Positions 35,358 to 46,977 of a stretch of 64,000 nucleotides of DNA are shown in pieces. Below the pieces are notes generated by a model. It ran no database searches and was not told the origin of the DNA. It saw only the letters and a program-made list of their open reading frames with translations. Both the position numbers and the translations under genes were made by a program. Source of the stretch: Sipunculus nudus (lineage: Eukaryota > Annelida > Sipuncula > Golfingiida > Sipunculidae); NCBI GenBank assembly GCA_026874595.1, contig CM049311.1, forward strand, positions 67,030,453 through 67,094,452. The letters are read 5' to 3'. Every line of letters starts with the position of its first letter. Positions within the stretch are counted from its first letter, which is position 1.

Positions 35358-36200
35358 TAATCTTGGCCGGTTCTCGGACGGTCAGCGCCACACATCACCG
35401 CCTCGCTGAACTAAGGTCTTTTCCTGTGACGCCTGCAGGGGTCTTTCTCAGAATATTTTCCAAAACAACATGGTTAATTCAGTCATCGCTTGTTCCGGGC
35501 TTCCAATTGGCTACTAATATTCCCTCTTAATTTGTCTTATTAGTTTTAGGCCGTCGCCTATGTTGAGTTCGGCGAGACTTTAACACACTATAACCCTCAG
35601 TCTCAGTGTTAACGTTTATCAAACCACCACTCTTAAAAAAGGGCCCTTTTTAAACATAGTGTAGGCCTAACAAACTCTGGCTCAGCCAATCAGCGCGAGA
35701 TATTCAGATGCCACGCGACGAGCGCAATCCAAATGTACCGGCTGACTTAAACGGCCATGCTTCGCGAGTCGCAATTTGACAGTTAATACACGGGTTCACA
35801 CAAATGCTGCCAGCTGCTCTTGTCATCAGGGCAGGTTTTTACTGGACCTGTCGGTACAAAATTGTTGCGATATTGTCTACAATATGCACTTACATTTGGC
35901 CTATGGACCGTAATATTCGTTCAACAGAGATTTGTAATAGGACTACCTGAATACATGATGACAGTGCAAATGTTACCAAGCCGGTCGAGCTGGCGGACCG
36001 CTGTTGGCGTTCTCATAGCAACGATGCCACTCAAATGAGGCGTGACGGCCAGAAATGCAAATACGAGGGAATCGTCGGGTCCTCAAAGAGCCTTGTGACG
36101 CCTTTATTTGCAAATATCAGGGATTCACCATACGGGCTTTACAGGGCTTCAGTGATAAGAGCTGGCACTAGTTAGGTCTATCGGTACATGGAGTAACGTT
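35358..36200. other. Mixed-composition unique block
   Basis: GC-richer than average, with CCAAT-type motifs (CAATTGGCTAC, AGCCAATCAGCGCG) and CpGs. A 72-codon frame at 35820-36038 has no recognisable domain. Candidate regulatory or conserved non-coding sequence, by composition only. Confidence 0.25.
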
Positions 36201-38069
36201 TTATTTTAAGCATTTTATTTGTAAACGCAAATACTAATACCAAGGCAGGGCTAGCACGATGATTGCTGGCACCAAGTTCGTAGTTCAGTAAATGAAAAAC
36301 AATTTCCACCTTAGCTTGTCTTTCTATTTGTCAGTCAAACAGGAATATATAATAATGTTTGAGGATAGGCTTTTCTCAAACTCTCAAGTCGTATTATGGA
36401 AATTTAAGTTTAGCATGGCGGATCTTGGATCTAGGATTTCGTTATAGGGACGTAGTGAAGACAGATGGGAATCAATGAACAGAGAACAAAGATCATTTTG
36501 GAAGAAAAAGATACGTATACAGATCCAGGATGATACAGTAAATCAGAACGAAACCAAAATTGACAGAAAAGAAAACCAAGATTATCCTTAAACAGTATTG
36601 GACAAAGGTTATACAGGAATGAGATCGAAGGCCAAGGAACTGATCCAGGTTTATCCGGGTCCAGTCGAGCCAATTTGAAATTTGTTTAGAATGATATCAG
36701 ATGGGGATCCAGGCCGGATTCAAGCATTCAAGCGATTGATAATTTATAAAATCTCTTTGTTGTATATAACATTATATCTCAGATCCGTAACCCAGCTCGA
36801 ATTGGCATATGAAATGAATCAACAATGTGCGGAACTGAACAACAGTATTCTAAATTATAGTTATCGATATTGAAGATTAAAATAAAGATAGTACAATGTA
36901 CAATTAATAAAGTACAATGATCATGCTTTGTTAATTTAAAGAATGTCAGTTGTAACAGTAATTTGTCTATTATAAGTTACTGAAGGGTAATGAGATCTTA
37001 TTCTCATCTTTAACTTTTACTTCTTTACTTCAGATATTATACCTGTACCTGTAGGTTGCCTTGGAGATAAATTAACCAGTTCACCATACAGTTAGAGTAT
37101 TTCATTGTTTTGTAGCTGAGGAATTCCGATTAATTAATGTGCAAAAATAACCTGGAACGGAATTATTCCTTTCAGGTTTAATTAATTATCTGAAACGAAG
37201 CTTTTCATTTTCTTCTTATGCTGCAGAAAAAGTAGGAAATCTTTATCGGCTAGAGGTTTCTGTGTCCATAAAGCAATTGTTAAGAGCTCGTATGATTGTT
37301 TTATTGGGTATTCTGTAAAAGCATCCGGTTAAATATCGAATTATGTTACATTCCAGAAAGTTCACTTCCAAAGTGATACACTTAAAAAAGAATACTGGAG
37401 CCTGCGGCAACACGTAACAGGCGTAAATTTTAGCCGACTCCTTGTTCCTTATATGACATAGAGCGTGAAAACAACGTAAACCACACCAAGGCTACAAACT
37501 CTCCACACATTAAGTGACCATTTTCCTTTATATTTCAAGAACGGCTTTGTAAAAAGCCCATTCCCTGCGTCACCTCCCATTTCTACCATTCAGCACCGCT
37601 CGATTACCACACTATTAAATTCTGGTTTTGTTACGATGACATTCTGGAAGCCAGCTCCATGGTCGTTCTGTTTCGGTTTTCAGCCTCACCTTCAGCGCAT
37701 TAAAAGTCCTATACCTGAAACAGTGTTTGCCCCCCCAAATCTGTCTATTCATTCTAAAATTAAAGATTAATCGTTCTAAGAAGGATGCATAACAAAAGTA
37801 AATTAAGATATTTAAATTTAATTAATATTAGAGTGTTCTTGATCATTAAGAAATTGATAGGTAGCAAGATGGCTATCACAGCTAGTTTTTAGAAATCTCC
37901 GGTTTTTTAAGTTTAAAATGACCAATGATGACTAGGAAATAAGTAAGAAACGCAAAGTCAAACAGTTACAGTTATGTTGTGTATATATCCATGTGTATTC
38001 TCAACCCGACTTGCAATTTTTAGTAAGAGAGATCTAGCATCGCGAATGTAGGTCCAGGCTGCCTAACAC
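36201..38069. other. Unique non-coding sequence
   Basis: Repeat-free. 37120-37200 is rich in homeodomain-like ATTAATTA and TTTAATTAATT motifs. No coding signal. Confidence 0.35.
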
Positions 38070-38087
38070 ACATACACACACACACAC

Positions 38088-38166
<79 letters not shown>
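38070..38166. repeat. Compound (CA)n(TA)n microsatellite
   Basis: An interrupted CA tract (38070-38126) runs directly into about 20 TA units. Confidence 0.96.
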
Positions 38167-38171
<5 letters not shown>

Positions 38172-38702
38172 GCAACCCATCTGTGTCTACTTGTGGGGTT
38201 ATGTATTCCAAATAATACTCAAGATTGTTTTTTAATAAGAAAAAATGTTGATTGTTGTATTTCACAAAAAGTTAATGTAATATATGTGTGTTATCTGTTT
38301 CTCTATTTAAGGATCAGTTAACCGTTTATAATATACTGAACCAGAAATCTGCATTCTATGGAATGTAAGCCTCCGTCAGATGTTTGCATTCACTTATTCG
38401 GGCCCGTATTTTCATGTTCATATACTATTTTTACGTCATAAGAAAGTTCTTGAACAGTCCGCAGAGTTCAGGGAAATGTTGTGTCTGAACTTCTCCGCCT
38501 GCCGGTTAAATGGGCAACAATGTTTACAAAGTTTTGCGGTCACGTGCTAGCAGTTTCTCCTACTTCAGTCACTCTTCCTCTGCTGTGCTGGGTCATCCTG
38601 CAGCGATCAGATGTACCAGTTGTTGGGTAATACTGGTTCGGGTGATAGTCTTTAAGGTCGATCTTTACATCAGGAAACGATTGAAACTGGTCCCGCTTAA
38701 GT

Positions 38703-38875
38703 CGCGGTGTGTGTCGTCCTGTGCATCTTCCCACTAAAATCGTGGTCAACGTGTCGTCGTGTGTATTGTCCCACATCAATCAAGGTGCACATGCCGCCCT
38801 GTGTATTGTCCCATTTCATTCATGGTGGGCGTGACGTTTTGTGTATTGTCCCACTTCAGTCATGAATGTCGTGCT
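38703..38875. repeat. ~53-bp minisatellite, about 3.5 copies
   Basis: Successive units share GTGTATTGTCCCAC/TTTCA and a TCAATCATGG/GTG...CGTC stretch. Copies are 10-20 % diverged. The overlapping 75- to 100-codon frames are produced by this repeat. Confidence 0.75.
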
Positions 38876-38932
38876 TTTCGCTCTTCATTCATGACGTACC
38901 TGTCTCTGATCCAACTGTTGCTTCGAGAAACA

Positions 38933-39065
<133 letters not shown>

Positions 39066-39090
39066 ATATGATATAACGTTTGACGTTATA

Positions 39091-40037
39091 TTAAAACCTT
39101 TTCGCGATCTGAGAAGGATACAGTTTTTTCGAGATTAATAAGTTAATTAAGTTAATTAGTTGTTTAGTCTTATTGTTTGTATTTCTTATAATAAAGAACT
39201 CCCCTAATCATCTGAAAGGTTGTTATCTCAGACTTTTCGTGTAAACATTAGTAAGATCATTCAAGAATACAAAGATTCTGTGAATGATTTTCATTTACTT
39301 CGCAGATCTATTTTATAATAAGGATTGCTATGCAAATATCATTCAAAGGATTTTTTTCTTTTATAGACTACATACTGTGGCCTTTAATAGGAGGATGGCT
39401 TATTTGACACCAATATACATTTTCTGATGCTTTTTAAGAATATAATTAAATATATACACACATATATATATATATATTTAAAAGTGAACAAAATGAGAAA
39501 GGCAGTAATTCAGATTTTGTTTCATGGCCTGATTGTTGAACGGCATAATTTGACTGATACCTTCATAATCCGTGGTTAATGGAAACTGATATTGATTAAT
39601 TCCGCTATATGTCCTCGACATACGTTAATTCGTCAAGAACTCATATTTCTATTGTCCATAAAACGACATTCGTTCAATTCAATGGGAACTTCCTTTTTTT
39701 CATTATAAAATGTCGATGGTCTGTTGGAAATAAAGAGAATAAAGTTAACAACATACGTCAAGATCATATATTATTACTTAGGCATTTAAATTTATACTGA
39801 TATATATACTGTAAATATAATATATATATACTGATAGACAAGAACCGCATATATGAGAATCAATATCGTGTTTTATCTATGTTTAAGCTTTTGCAACTTC
39901 CTACGCAGTGATCAGTCATTCCATTTGCTCACTGTCTGCATAAGCCGCCTTTGCCGGACACCGTCGTCAGGTCCTTGCAAAGGATCGACAGTGTTCTGAC
40001 TAAAGAGAGCAACGTACTCCGGGTTTCGGGAGTTTTT
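39091..40037. other. Non-coding sequence
   Basis: AT-rich with short TA runs near 39460 and 39800-39830. Nothing else. Confidence 0.4.
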
Positions 40038-42034
40038 AGCTCAGCTGACTTAAAGTCATCTGAGCAATAGTGATCACTCTTTGTCCGTCGTCCGTCTGTC
40101 CGTCCGTTAACCAGGCACAAATCGTAACCGCTGGTCCTAGAATCTTGTAACTTGGCATTCTGAGAGGTCGATGAAAAATCTCCTTGGAAACTAGAAATGA
40201 GGTCTCTGTTACCCATATCCTTTGAGCTATGGGGCCCCAAAGTAGCCCCCAGAATAGTCAAAAATTTCATACAAATCTTCAATATCTCATGAACTACATT
40301 ACTGATGGTCATGATTTTTGGCAAACATATTAATCATGAGATGTTCCATCAGTTCCAAATCGTAAAGACTGGACCTAGAATCTTCATTCTTGACACACTG
40401 AGAGACAAGACCTATGAAGTCTCCATGGAAACCAGAAATTAGGTCTCTGTTACCCATATCCTTTAAGCTATTGGCTCCAAAATACCCCCCAGAATAATGA
40501 AAAATTTGATACAAAAACTGCAGTATCTCAATAACTACAACACTGATGGCCATGATTTTTTGCATACATATTGATCATGAGGTGTTCCATCAGATTCTGC
40601 AGATTGGTGGTGCCACCTATATTTTATTCAATTTATCGAATTTTTTTTCTCTATTTTTAGACCTTTAAGGATGCTGTCATCTGTTAACGTGGCACACAAC
40701 TGGACCTAGAATCTTCATTCTTGTCATGCAAGGAGGCCCATTAAAAGTGCCTGTGGAAACCTGAAATAAGGTCTCTGTCACCCATATCCTTCAAGCTATA
40801 GGACTCCGAAGTATCCCTCAGAATAATGGAAAATTTTATACAAAAGCTGAAGTATCTGAACAACTAATGCAGAGATCAGTATGATTCTTTGCATGGATAT
40901 TGACCATTAAGTCTTTTTATTAGTATCTGCAGACTGGTATTTTTGTATACGACAAAACGAAGTTTTGCGGATACTATGTTTTTGAGGGGTTCCGCCGCCA
41001 CCTCCACCGCCGCCATCGCTGTGGCGTTCGTTTCCGGAGACCTCCTCTGAGACTTCTGGACCGATTTTTCCGAAACTTACACCAATTATTGGGTCACATG
41101 TGAACTGGTGCCTAACCAATTTGCGTTGACCTCTGACCTTTCCTCTCTGCCCAGCGTCCATTTGTGCGTCTGTTTCCACACATAAACTCTCATATCTCGG
41201 GAACCGTTTGACCGATCAGGAAAAATTTTTTATACAAATGTAGCCCTTATAACATACACAAAAATGGTGGCGCCACCTGCAACCATGTTTGCAGTGTCCA
41301 TCTGTTCATCTGCCTTGGGTTAAAATCACTCATATCTCTGCAGTGGATTGACTAATTCACCTGAAATTTTGCAGTTTTATACATCCTAGACAGCTTTTTT
41401 TATTTTATGACAGGTGGCGCCACCTACATTCTAGTTTACGCTGCAGACATCCAACCTCATATCTTGGGAACTGTTTGACCGATAAGGCCAAATTTTTGCA
41501 TGTGTATGGAACTCACATAGGTTTTTATCATACACAAAACTGGAGGAGCCACCTGCAACCATTTTTGCACAGCGTCTGTCTGTTTGTCTGCCGTGGCCTA
41601 AAATCACTCATATCTCTGTAGTTGTTTGACTTTTTTGGCTAAGATTTCAGATATGTATACAGCTTGGACAGCTTTCTGTATTTGTGGTAGGTGGCACAAC
41701 CTACATACACATTAGCTGCAGACATCCATGCTAATATGCAACACACCTCACTCTATTTCCCCTTGCCACTCAATCCATGCCTGACTTCACCCATTGCACT
41801 CTGATTTTGGCGGATACACGTAGTCGCTTGTTGACTACCCGTATTCTAGTTTTTAAAGTTTACGCATTTTTTCTCTATTTTTGAGATATATAAATACAGA
41901 CACAATCTTGGCCTGTTGGTTAATCTGTTTGATGCTTCAGTTGAATGGGTATATACTACCATTCTGATGATAAAATTTCCTTTTACGATTCTCTTCCCAG
42001 TCAGCTGAGCGTCATGACCCATGGGTCACTTGTT
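40038..42034 (+). mobile_element. Pearl-like / Helitron-like tandem-core element, copy 4
   Basis: The most complete copy. It starts with a self-complementary end (GCTCAGCTGACTT pairing with AAGTCATCTGAGC), then GTGATCACTCTTTGTCCGTC and GTTAACCAGGCACAAATCG. Three ~290-bp units follow (CTAGAATCTT, GGTCTCTGTTACCCATATCC, CAGAATAATGAAAAATTTGA). A second part (41030-41720) has a different tandem motif (ACTCATATCTC, TTGACCGAT, GGTGGCGCCACCTGCA). It ends GTCAGCTGAGCGTCATGA with the palindrome TGACCCATGGGTCA (42015-42028) and CTTGTT. About 2.0 kb and non-coding. The terminal hairpin followed by a short end fits Helitron-type elements in outline, but the last bases are not a canonical CTRR, so the class is inferred. 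Confidence 0.65.
41030..41720. repeat. Tandem region with GGTGGCGCCACC palindromes
   Basis: Diverged units of about 190 bp share CTCATATCTC, TGTTTGACCGAT and the palindrome GGTGGCGCCACC or one-base variants (near 41265, 41404, 41546 and 41692). The palindrome also occurs in copy 1 (17963) and near 40608, so it is a family feature. Confidence 0.7.
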
Positions 42035-43188
42035 CTCTATTAAAATTCTAAATAACACGTTCTCATAACTTGGAATATAATGGCCCTTTACCAGCACCCA
42101 GGCACTCTTTTGTAAGCAGTGGCTAGATGAAAAGTCGTTTTATTTCGATTCCATCTCCTTCGTTAGCTCAGAGTGTTTGAGGAATCATTCATTCCTGTAT
42201 AATCTCGTTTGAATTGTCATCCCAATGCTCTTATATTATGAGAAATATTATCTTGATTTGTCTTTTTGTATTTACTTTTTTAGGAATATGTTAGTCATCA
42301 TAGAGCTCTTTTTTAGACTTTGAAACATAATAAAAAAATAGATATATAATAGATATAAATTACATGAAATATCTTCTTTGATCAAAGAAGTGGTATAGTA
42401 AGATTTTCGTCACCCACATGGCATTTAAAACATGCTTATAGCATTTGCATTCCATGAAAAATGGTTGGTGTCATTAGTATAGGTTTACATTAGTTTCAAG
42501 ATGAACTGTGAAGAGAACATCTGCTCTAGTAATGACAACCCGAGACAATATACGGTGCTACCACCACGCAGATGCAGCCATACAACATGGCGCACCAAAA
42601 GAGAGGATCGCGTGTTGAGATTATAGATTTTGTAAATCACTTGCATAAGGTGGTCTAATTAGCTGATGTTGATAAACGGGTATCAGGCCTCCGAATGAAA
42701 TGTGGCATATGCAGCCCATTTTGTACAATATTATTTTATGAATAAATTATTCTATTAGTTACAAAAAAATCACAGAAAGAGAGATAAAGAAAAAAACACA
42801 GAAATATATATGAACCGAGAGAAAGGATCAGTTGAAATAGGTATTTAAGACCTGGAGACCAGGTTAGAAAGTGAATTAGATCAGGTTAGTTACACTTATT
42901 AATAATTATTAATATGAGGATTGCATTAGAAGAAATAAACCAAAATTCATGTTTATTTGCATTCATTTTACATGGTCCGGAGGACTATGGAAAGTACATG
43001 CCTTTTTGTTTCCATTTTACTCGTTCACTCTGTTCTAAGTCTACATCAAGTATAAAATGTAGGTTAGTTGTTTTTGTTAAGTGTTTGTAGATAAAATTAT
43101 TCAAGAAACCAAATTTATTTTTTGATTTATGCGGAATATAAAGCGATTCAGTGGAGAGGCCCCTTTCATTTTGTTTATAAATCCCGGG

Positions 43189-43190
<2 letters not shown>
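42035..43190. other. Non-coding sequence
   Basis: AT-rich; nothing recognised. Confidence 0.4.

Positions 43191-43275
<85 letters not shown>
43191..43275. repeat. Compound (CT)n(TA)n microsatellite
   Basis: About 16 CT units followed by about 26 TA units, ending 3 bp before the LTR-like unit B. The 139-codon frame over it is an artefact. Confidence 0.97.
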
Positions 43276-43278
<3 letters not shown>

Positions 43279-43279
<1 letters not shown>

Positions 43280-44087
43280 GTTACATGTGTTGTTGACACT
43301 TGATTTGTGTAGCGCGGGCGTGGCTCGTTGCTGTAGCAACCTCGCCTGGCCGGGTGCTGGCTCGGTGTAATCCGCATTGGTTGAACTCTGATGTGTAAAG
43401 ACACAGCGTTCGTGCTAATCTGGAATTTCCTGGGCTATTCGCGCTCTATGAACGCGTGTGTCGTGTTGCATTCTTTAGATTGTTCGTGGAATGGAAAGTT
43501 CTCGACTTGAGGTGAAAAATTATAAATAGGGGGCTGTTTTTAGAGCCCAAAACAGGAATGAGAGAGAGTGAAATATTCCAGCGAACACGGAAGAGTGTAA
43601 GTTTGTGGACCTTTCCGATAAATGCAACAGTTCTTCTTTTAAATGTGTAACGGATTTTATATAGTCTTCAGTTTGCCTTTGGGACTATTACCATAACTTC
43701 ACTTTTGGGTTACAACAGATTGTTTTCGGGATTCCATTGGACTATTTTTCTCTGAGGAGATTCACGTGAACTGTTCATCTTGATTATATGTTTTACTTGT
43801 TGAGCTGTTAGAGTGGTGGTATCCAGAAAAGCCTAAGATCCGGACTCTGGTACTATACACTTTATTTATTAAACTGTGTAATTTTATTGATTTAGTGTAT
43901 TGTAATGTTAGGGTTGTTTTAAGAATAAATGATAATTATTTGTTAACAAAAAAACCACTGACTTCTTTATTCATTCCCCTAGACATTTGACGCTGCCTAG
44001 TGTTAGAAAATCTGTTTTTATTTATCTCCGTAAAAAAAATTATGCTCGTCACGACTACTTGATCTGTTGTTATTAGGTTCCGTAACA
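43279..44087 (+). mobile_element. LTR-like unit B
   Basis: An 809-bp unit that starts TGTTACATGTG and ends GGTTCCGTAACA, the TG...CA ends of an LTR. It has a TATA box (TATAAATAG at 43521-43529) followed about 30 bp on by a stretch conserved between copies (CGGAAGAGTGT, 43586-43596), and a poly(A) signal AATAAA (43924-43929). This U3-R-U5-like order, and the absence of a body, suggest a solo LTR of a Ty3-type retrotransposon. A long MITE with TGTTAC ends is the alternative. Flanks are TA-rich, so the target duplication cannot be read. Confidence 0.6.
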
Positions 44088-44105
44088 ATATATAAATTTA
44101 TATAT
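44088..44105. repeat. AT palindrome at the centre of the inverted LTR pair
   Basis: ATATATAAATTTATATAT, a perfect palindrome between units B and C. Confidence 0.9.
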
Positions 44106-44910
44106 TGTAACGGAACCTGATATAAACAGATCACGAATGCGTGATGAACACAAATTCTGTAACGGAGATAAAAAAAAATCAGATTCTGTAACACTAAGCA
44201 GCGTGAAATGTCTAGGGGAATGAATAAAGAAGTCAGTGGTTCTTTTGTTAACAAATAACTATAATTTATTCTTAAAACAATCCTAACAATACAATACACT
44301 AAATCAATACAATTATACAGTAAAACAGCGGTACAGCAACAAGTCAATACAATCACACAGAAAGATAATGGTACAGTATCTGGATACCAACACCATCACA
44401 ACGATAAGTCCTTTAAATGTAAACTCTCGGAGAATGACAGTCCAGTGGAAAGTTCTTGCAACATCCAGAAAGTAAACTGAAGTCCAAACGTATAAAATCC
44501 AGGAGAAAGTCTTTGAAAATGTATAATTGCCGCATTCGTCGGATAAGGTCTTAGAATCTGACACGCGCTTCTACGTCCGCTGGAATCTGCTCTGCTGTCT
44601 GCCCTTCTGTTCTAAAAAAACAGCCCCTTTATATACCTTCACACCCAAAGCCGGGAATTTTCCACTTCTCGAATAGTCTATAAGGTCCTGCAGAACACGT
44701 GTTTCAGGAATTCTCTAGAAAGACATAGCCGTGTGTCTCTATACACCAGGCTCATCACGTGACCCACGACCAGGCGTGAAAGCCCAAGGCCCACATGACA
44801 ACGAGAGTCCAACTAGTACGGACTAAACTTAAAATGCAACACGCGGCCAGACACGAGTGCCACAACAGGAGCTACGCCCGTGTCACACAATAAAAAGAGC
44901 ACCAGTAACA
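44106..44910 (-). mobile_element. LTR-like unit C, inverted relative to B
   Basis: Reads on the minus strand from TGTTACTGGTGC (44910) to GGTTCCGTTACA (44106), 805 bp. Blocks near the B/C junction match B closely (CGGAGATAAA, CACTARGCAGCGT, GACATTT, AAGTCAGTGG, GTTAACAAATAA, AATACACTAAATCAAT), while the outer (U3-like) thirds are more diverged. It has a minus-strand TATATAAA near 44628. With B and the 18-bp centre it forms a ~1.63-kb near-palindrome. The flanking right-hand sequence is again a TA tract. Confidence 0.6.
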
Positions 44911-44912
44911 AT

Positions 44913-44918
<6 letters not shown>

Positions 44919-44962
<44 letters not shown>
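44919..44962. repeat. (TA)n microsatellite
   Basis: About 22 TA units just outside unit C. Confidence 0.97.
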
Positions 44963-44965
<3 letters not shown>

Positions 44966-45198
44966 TGCTATATATATCTTTTCGATTATGCACTAATCAG
45001 GAACGCATAAAGCTTCCTATTATTTTGAAAGACCAGGCATGGATGCATAATCAGAGAAGCCATCGATAGAGCTACCACTGCTGATCTAACACCTGTCAAA
45101 GTTTATGTAACAAGTTGACGTATATGCACTCCACTTGGCTGCGGCGGCACGGGATGATTTATCAAACTATTTTAACCCCTTATTATGTTCCTGTAAAT
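44963..45198. other. Non-coding sequence
   Basis: Short unique stretch, nothing recognised. Confidence 0.4.
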
Positions 45199-45364
45199 AT
45201 TTTTTATTCTTCCAAGTTTCAATTTGTTGTGTCGTTATTGTGATAGAATTGTTGTTGATAGTAAATATAGCATATGAAGTGTACTTCATATGCTATATAT
45301 ACTATCAACAACAATTCTATCACAATAACGACACAACAAATTGAAACTTGGAAGAATAAAAAAT
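45199..45364. repeat. Near-perfect hairpin, 82-bp arms and 2-bp loop
   Basis: Left arm 45199-45280, loop GT (45281-45282), right arm 45283-45364, with one mismatch (GTAAATATAG against CTATATATAC). Too long and too perfect for a normal microRNA precursor; suggests a recent inverted duplication or foldback event, a source of long dsRNA if transcribed, or a sequencing/assembly hairpin artefact. Confidence 0.95.
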
Positions 45365-45407
45365 GTAGTGTAGGTAACCTATTGTACAGTAGGCTGCTTG
45401 CCTTGAG

Positions 45408-45596
45408 CAGTAGCAGATCCGGGGGGGGGGGGGGGTCCAGAGGGTCTTTTTTATCCGAAGCAACGTTTTATAAGAGTTTAGGACAAAATTTTGCGGCCTG
45501 GACCCTCTTTTACCGAACGTGGGGAGCTTTTTTTAGGTGTTTTCTTAGTCCTCCTGGTTTTGACCCACCCGCATTCTTTTCCTAGATCCGCCCCTG
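45408..45596. mobile_element. CAGGRGYGGATCC MITE, copy 2
   Basis: The left end reads CAGTAGCAGATCC and the reverse complement of the right end reads CAGGGGCGGATCTAGG. Flanks TTGAG (45403-45407) and TTGTG (45597-45601) agree at four of five positions, a decayed 5-bp duplication as in copy 1. It holds a 15-G run (45421-45435). Confidence 0.65.
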
Positions 45597-46107
45597 TTGT
45601 GCCTGAAGTTATGGGGATGCCTGCTAAGACCCCCATATGATTTTTATTTCAGTTTAGCATGGTGGATAAAGTATATATGATTATAAACGTAGCATTAAAT
45701 GGAGAAGACTAGGCATCACTCTGTTACAGTCCACTCTTAAGTATACTGCTTAAAGAAGTATAGCTTTGGATTAAAATCGAATAAAGAGTTTATTACATCC
45801 GTTAAACTGAATGGTTATTATAATGATGGAAAAGGAGGGGGCCGGAAACTTTTGTACCGCCTCGAAATATTTCTCTCGAAGGCCCTGCTTAGTCTCATTC
45901 AGATCGTTTATATATTATCTCCAAAAAAAAAGAATGAAATATATCCTTTCTGCTCAAACCTCATTGAGTTTTAATAAATCTAAATAATTTGATCGAATAG
46001 ACACATTACCATTCGTCAGTGACTGTCATTCCTGACGCGAAGTAGGCCTAACTCTGTGAATAAGCAAAAACCAGTAGAAACTGTGGCTTTGTAATTTGAA
46101 ACAATTT
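45597..46107. other. Non-coding sequence
   Basis: AT-rich; nothing recognised. Confidence 0.4.
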
Positions 46108-46272
46108 AACATCTTATGGGGGTGGGGGGGGGGGGGGGTTATAGATCATAGCGCGACTGTCGACTAGACTGTCGACTGTCTCGGCCGAAGGGGGGGGGGG
46201 CTTCTCTCAGACTTTTGCGGTCGTGAGTCCCCTCCCCCCTTTTTTTCCTAAAATCCTGCGCACGCCCTTGTG
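46108..46272. mobile_element. Partial G-run MITE-like element
   Basis: Contains G runs (46124-46138 and 46190-46200), a C run opposite, a GACTGTCGAC direct repeat with inverted symmetry (46155-46180) and a right end (TCCTGCGCACGCCCTTG) like the GCGCCCTTG/CAGGGGCG ends of other small elements here. No matching left end was found, so it is partial or diverged. Confidence 0.35.
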
Positions 46273-46862
46273 CTATGTATTATAGACTGTGCCCCTGTTA
46301 CGGTTCTATTACAGTCAGACTGGAACGTTTCCAGAAACCACAGAACCCCTAAAATACACCCTATCTTAGAGCCAAAATTTCTTATAGTATGCGATCTAGT
46401 ACTTTAAGAACTTCAGGAAAGTGTCTCTCGGTCATCATGTTTAATAAGTAACAGGGGAAATTTCCACTATAAATTGACATTTATTAAATTATCTGGATTC
46501 ATGCTGGTAAAATGTAAAAACAGAACTCCATGATAATTTACAAGCTAATGATTGAAAAAAAAATTAACACAGGTGGAGACATGGTTGCCTCTGATTAAGG
46601 TATGGTTAATATGGAAACTAAAAAACTAATGACAATCTCAACATTTATTAATCTACAAAATTTGATTGGGAAGAAAACAAAAATTAGTCACGCTTTATCG
46701 AGGAAATATAATTATCCAATAAACCAAGCTTTCTACAAAACAGTGTATGGAAACATAACAAAATAATTATTTTTCATGATTGTAAATTGGTTTCAGTTAA
46801 TTATTGAATAAAATCGTTATTGGTTGAATGGAATTAAATATTGATTGTACTCATGATGTTTG
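46273..46862. other. Non-coding sequence
   Basis: AT-rich; nothing recognised. Confidence 0.4.
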
Positions 46863-46876
46863 CCGCACACGTTCCA

Positions 46877-46965
<89 letters not shown>

Positions 46966-46977
46966 GAACGTGTGCGG
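46863..46977. repeat. (CT)n(TA)n microsatellite enclosed by a 12-bp inverted repeat
   Basis: CCGCACACGTTC (46863-46874) and GAACGTGTGCGG (46966-46977) are exact inverse copies bracketing about 15 CT and 25 TA units. The whole is a small cassette of microsatellite with inverted ends. Confidence 0.9.
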
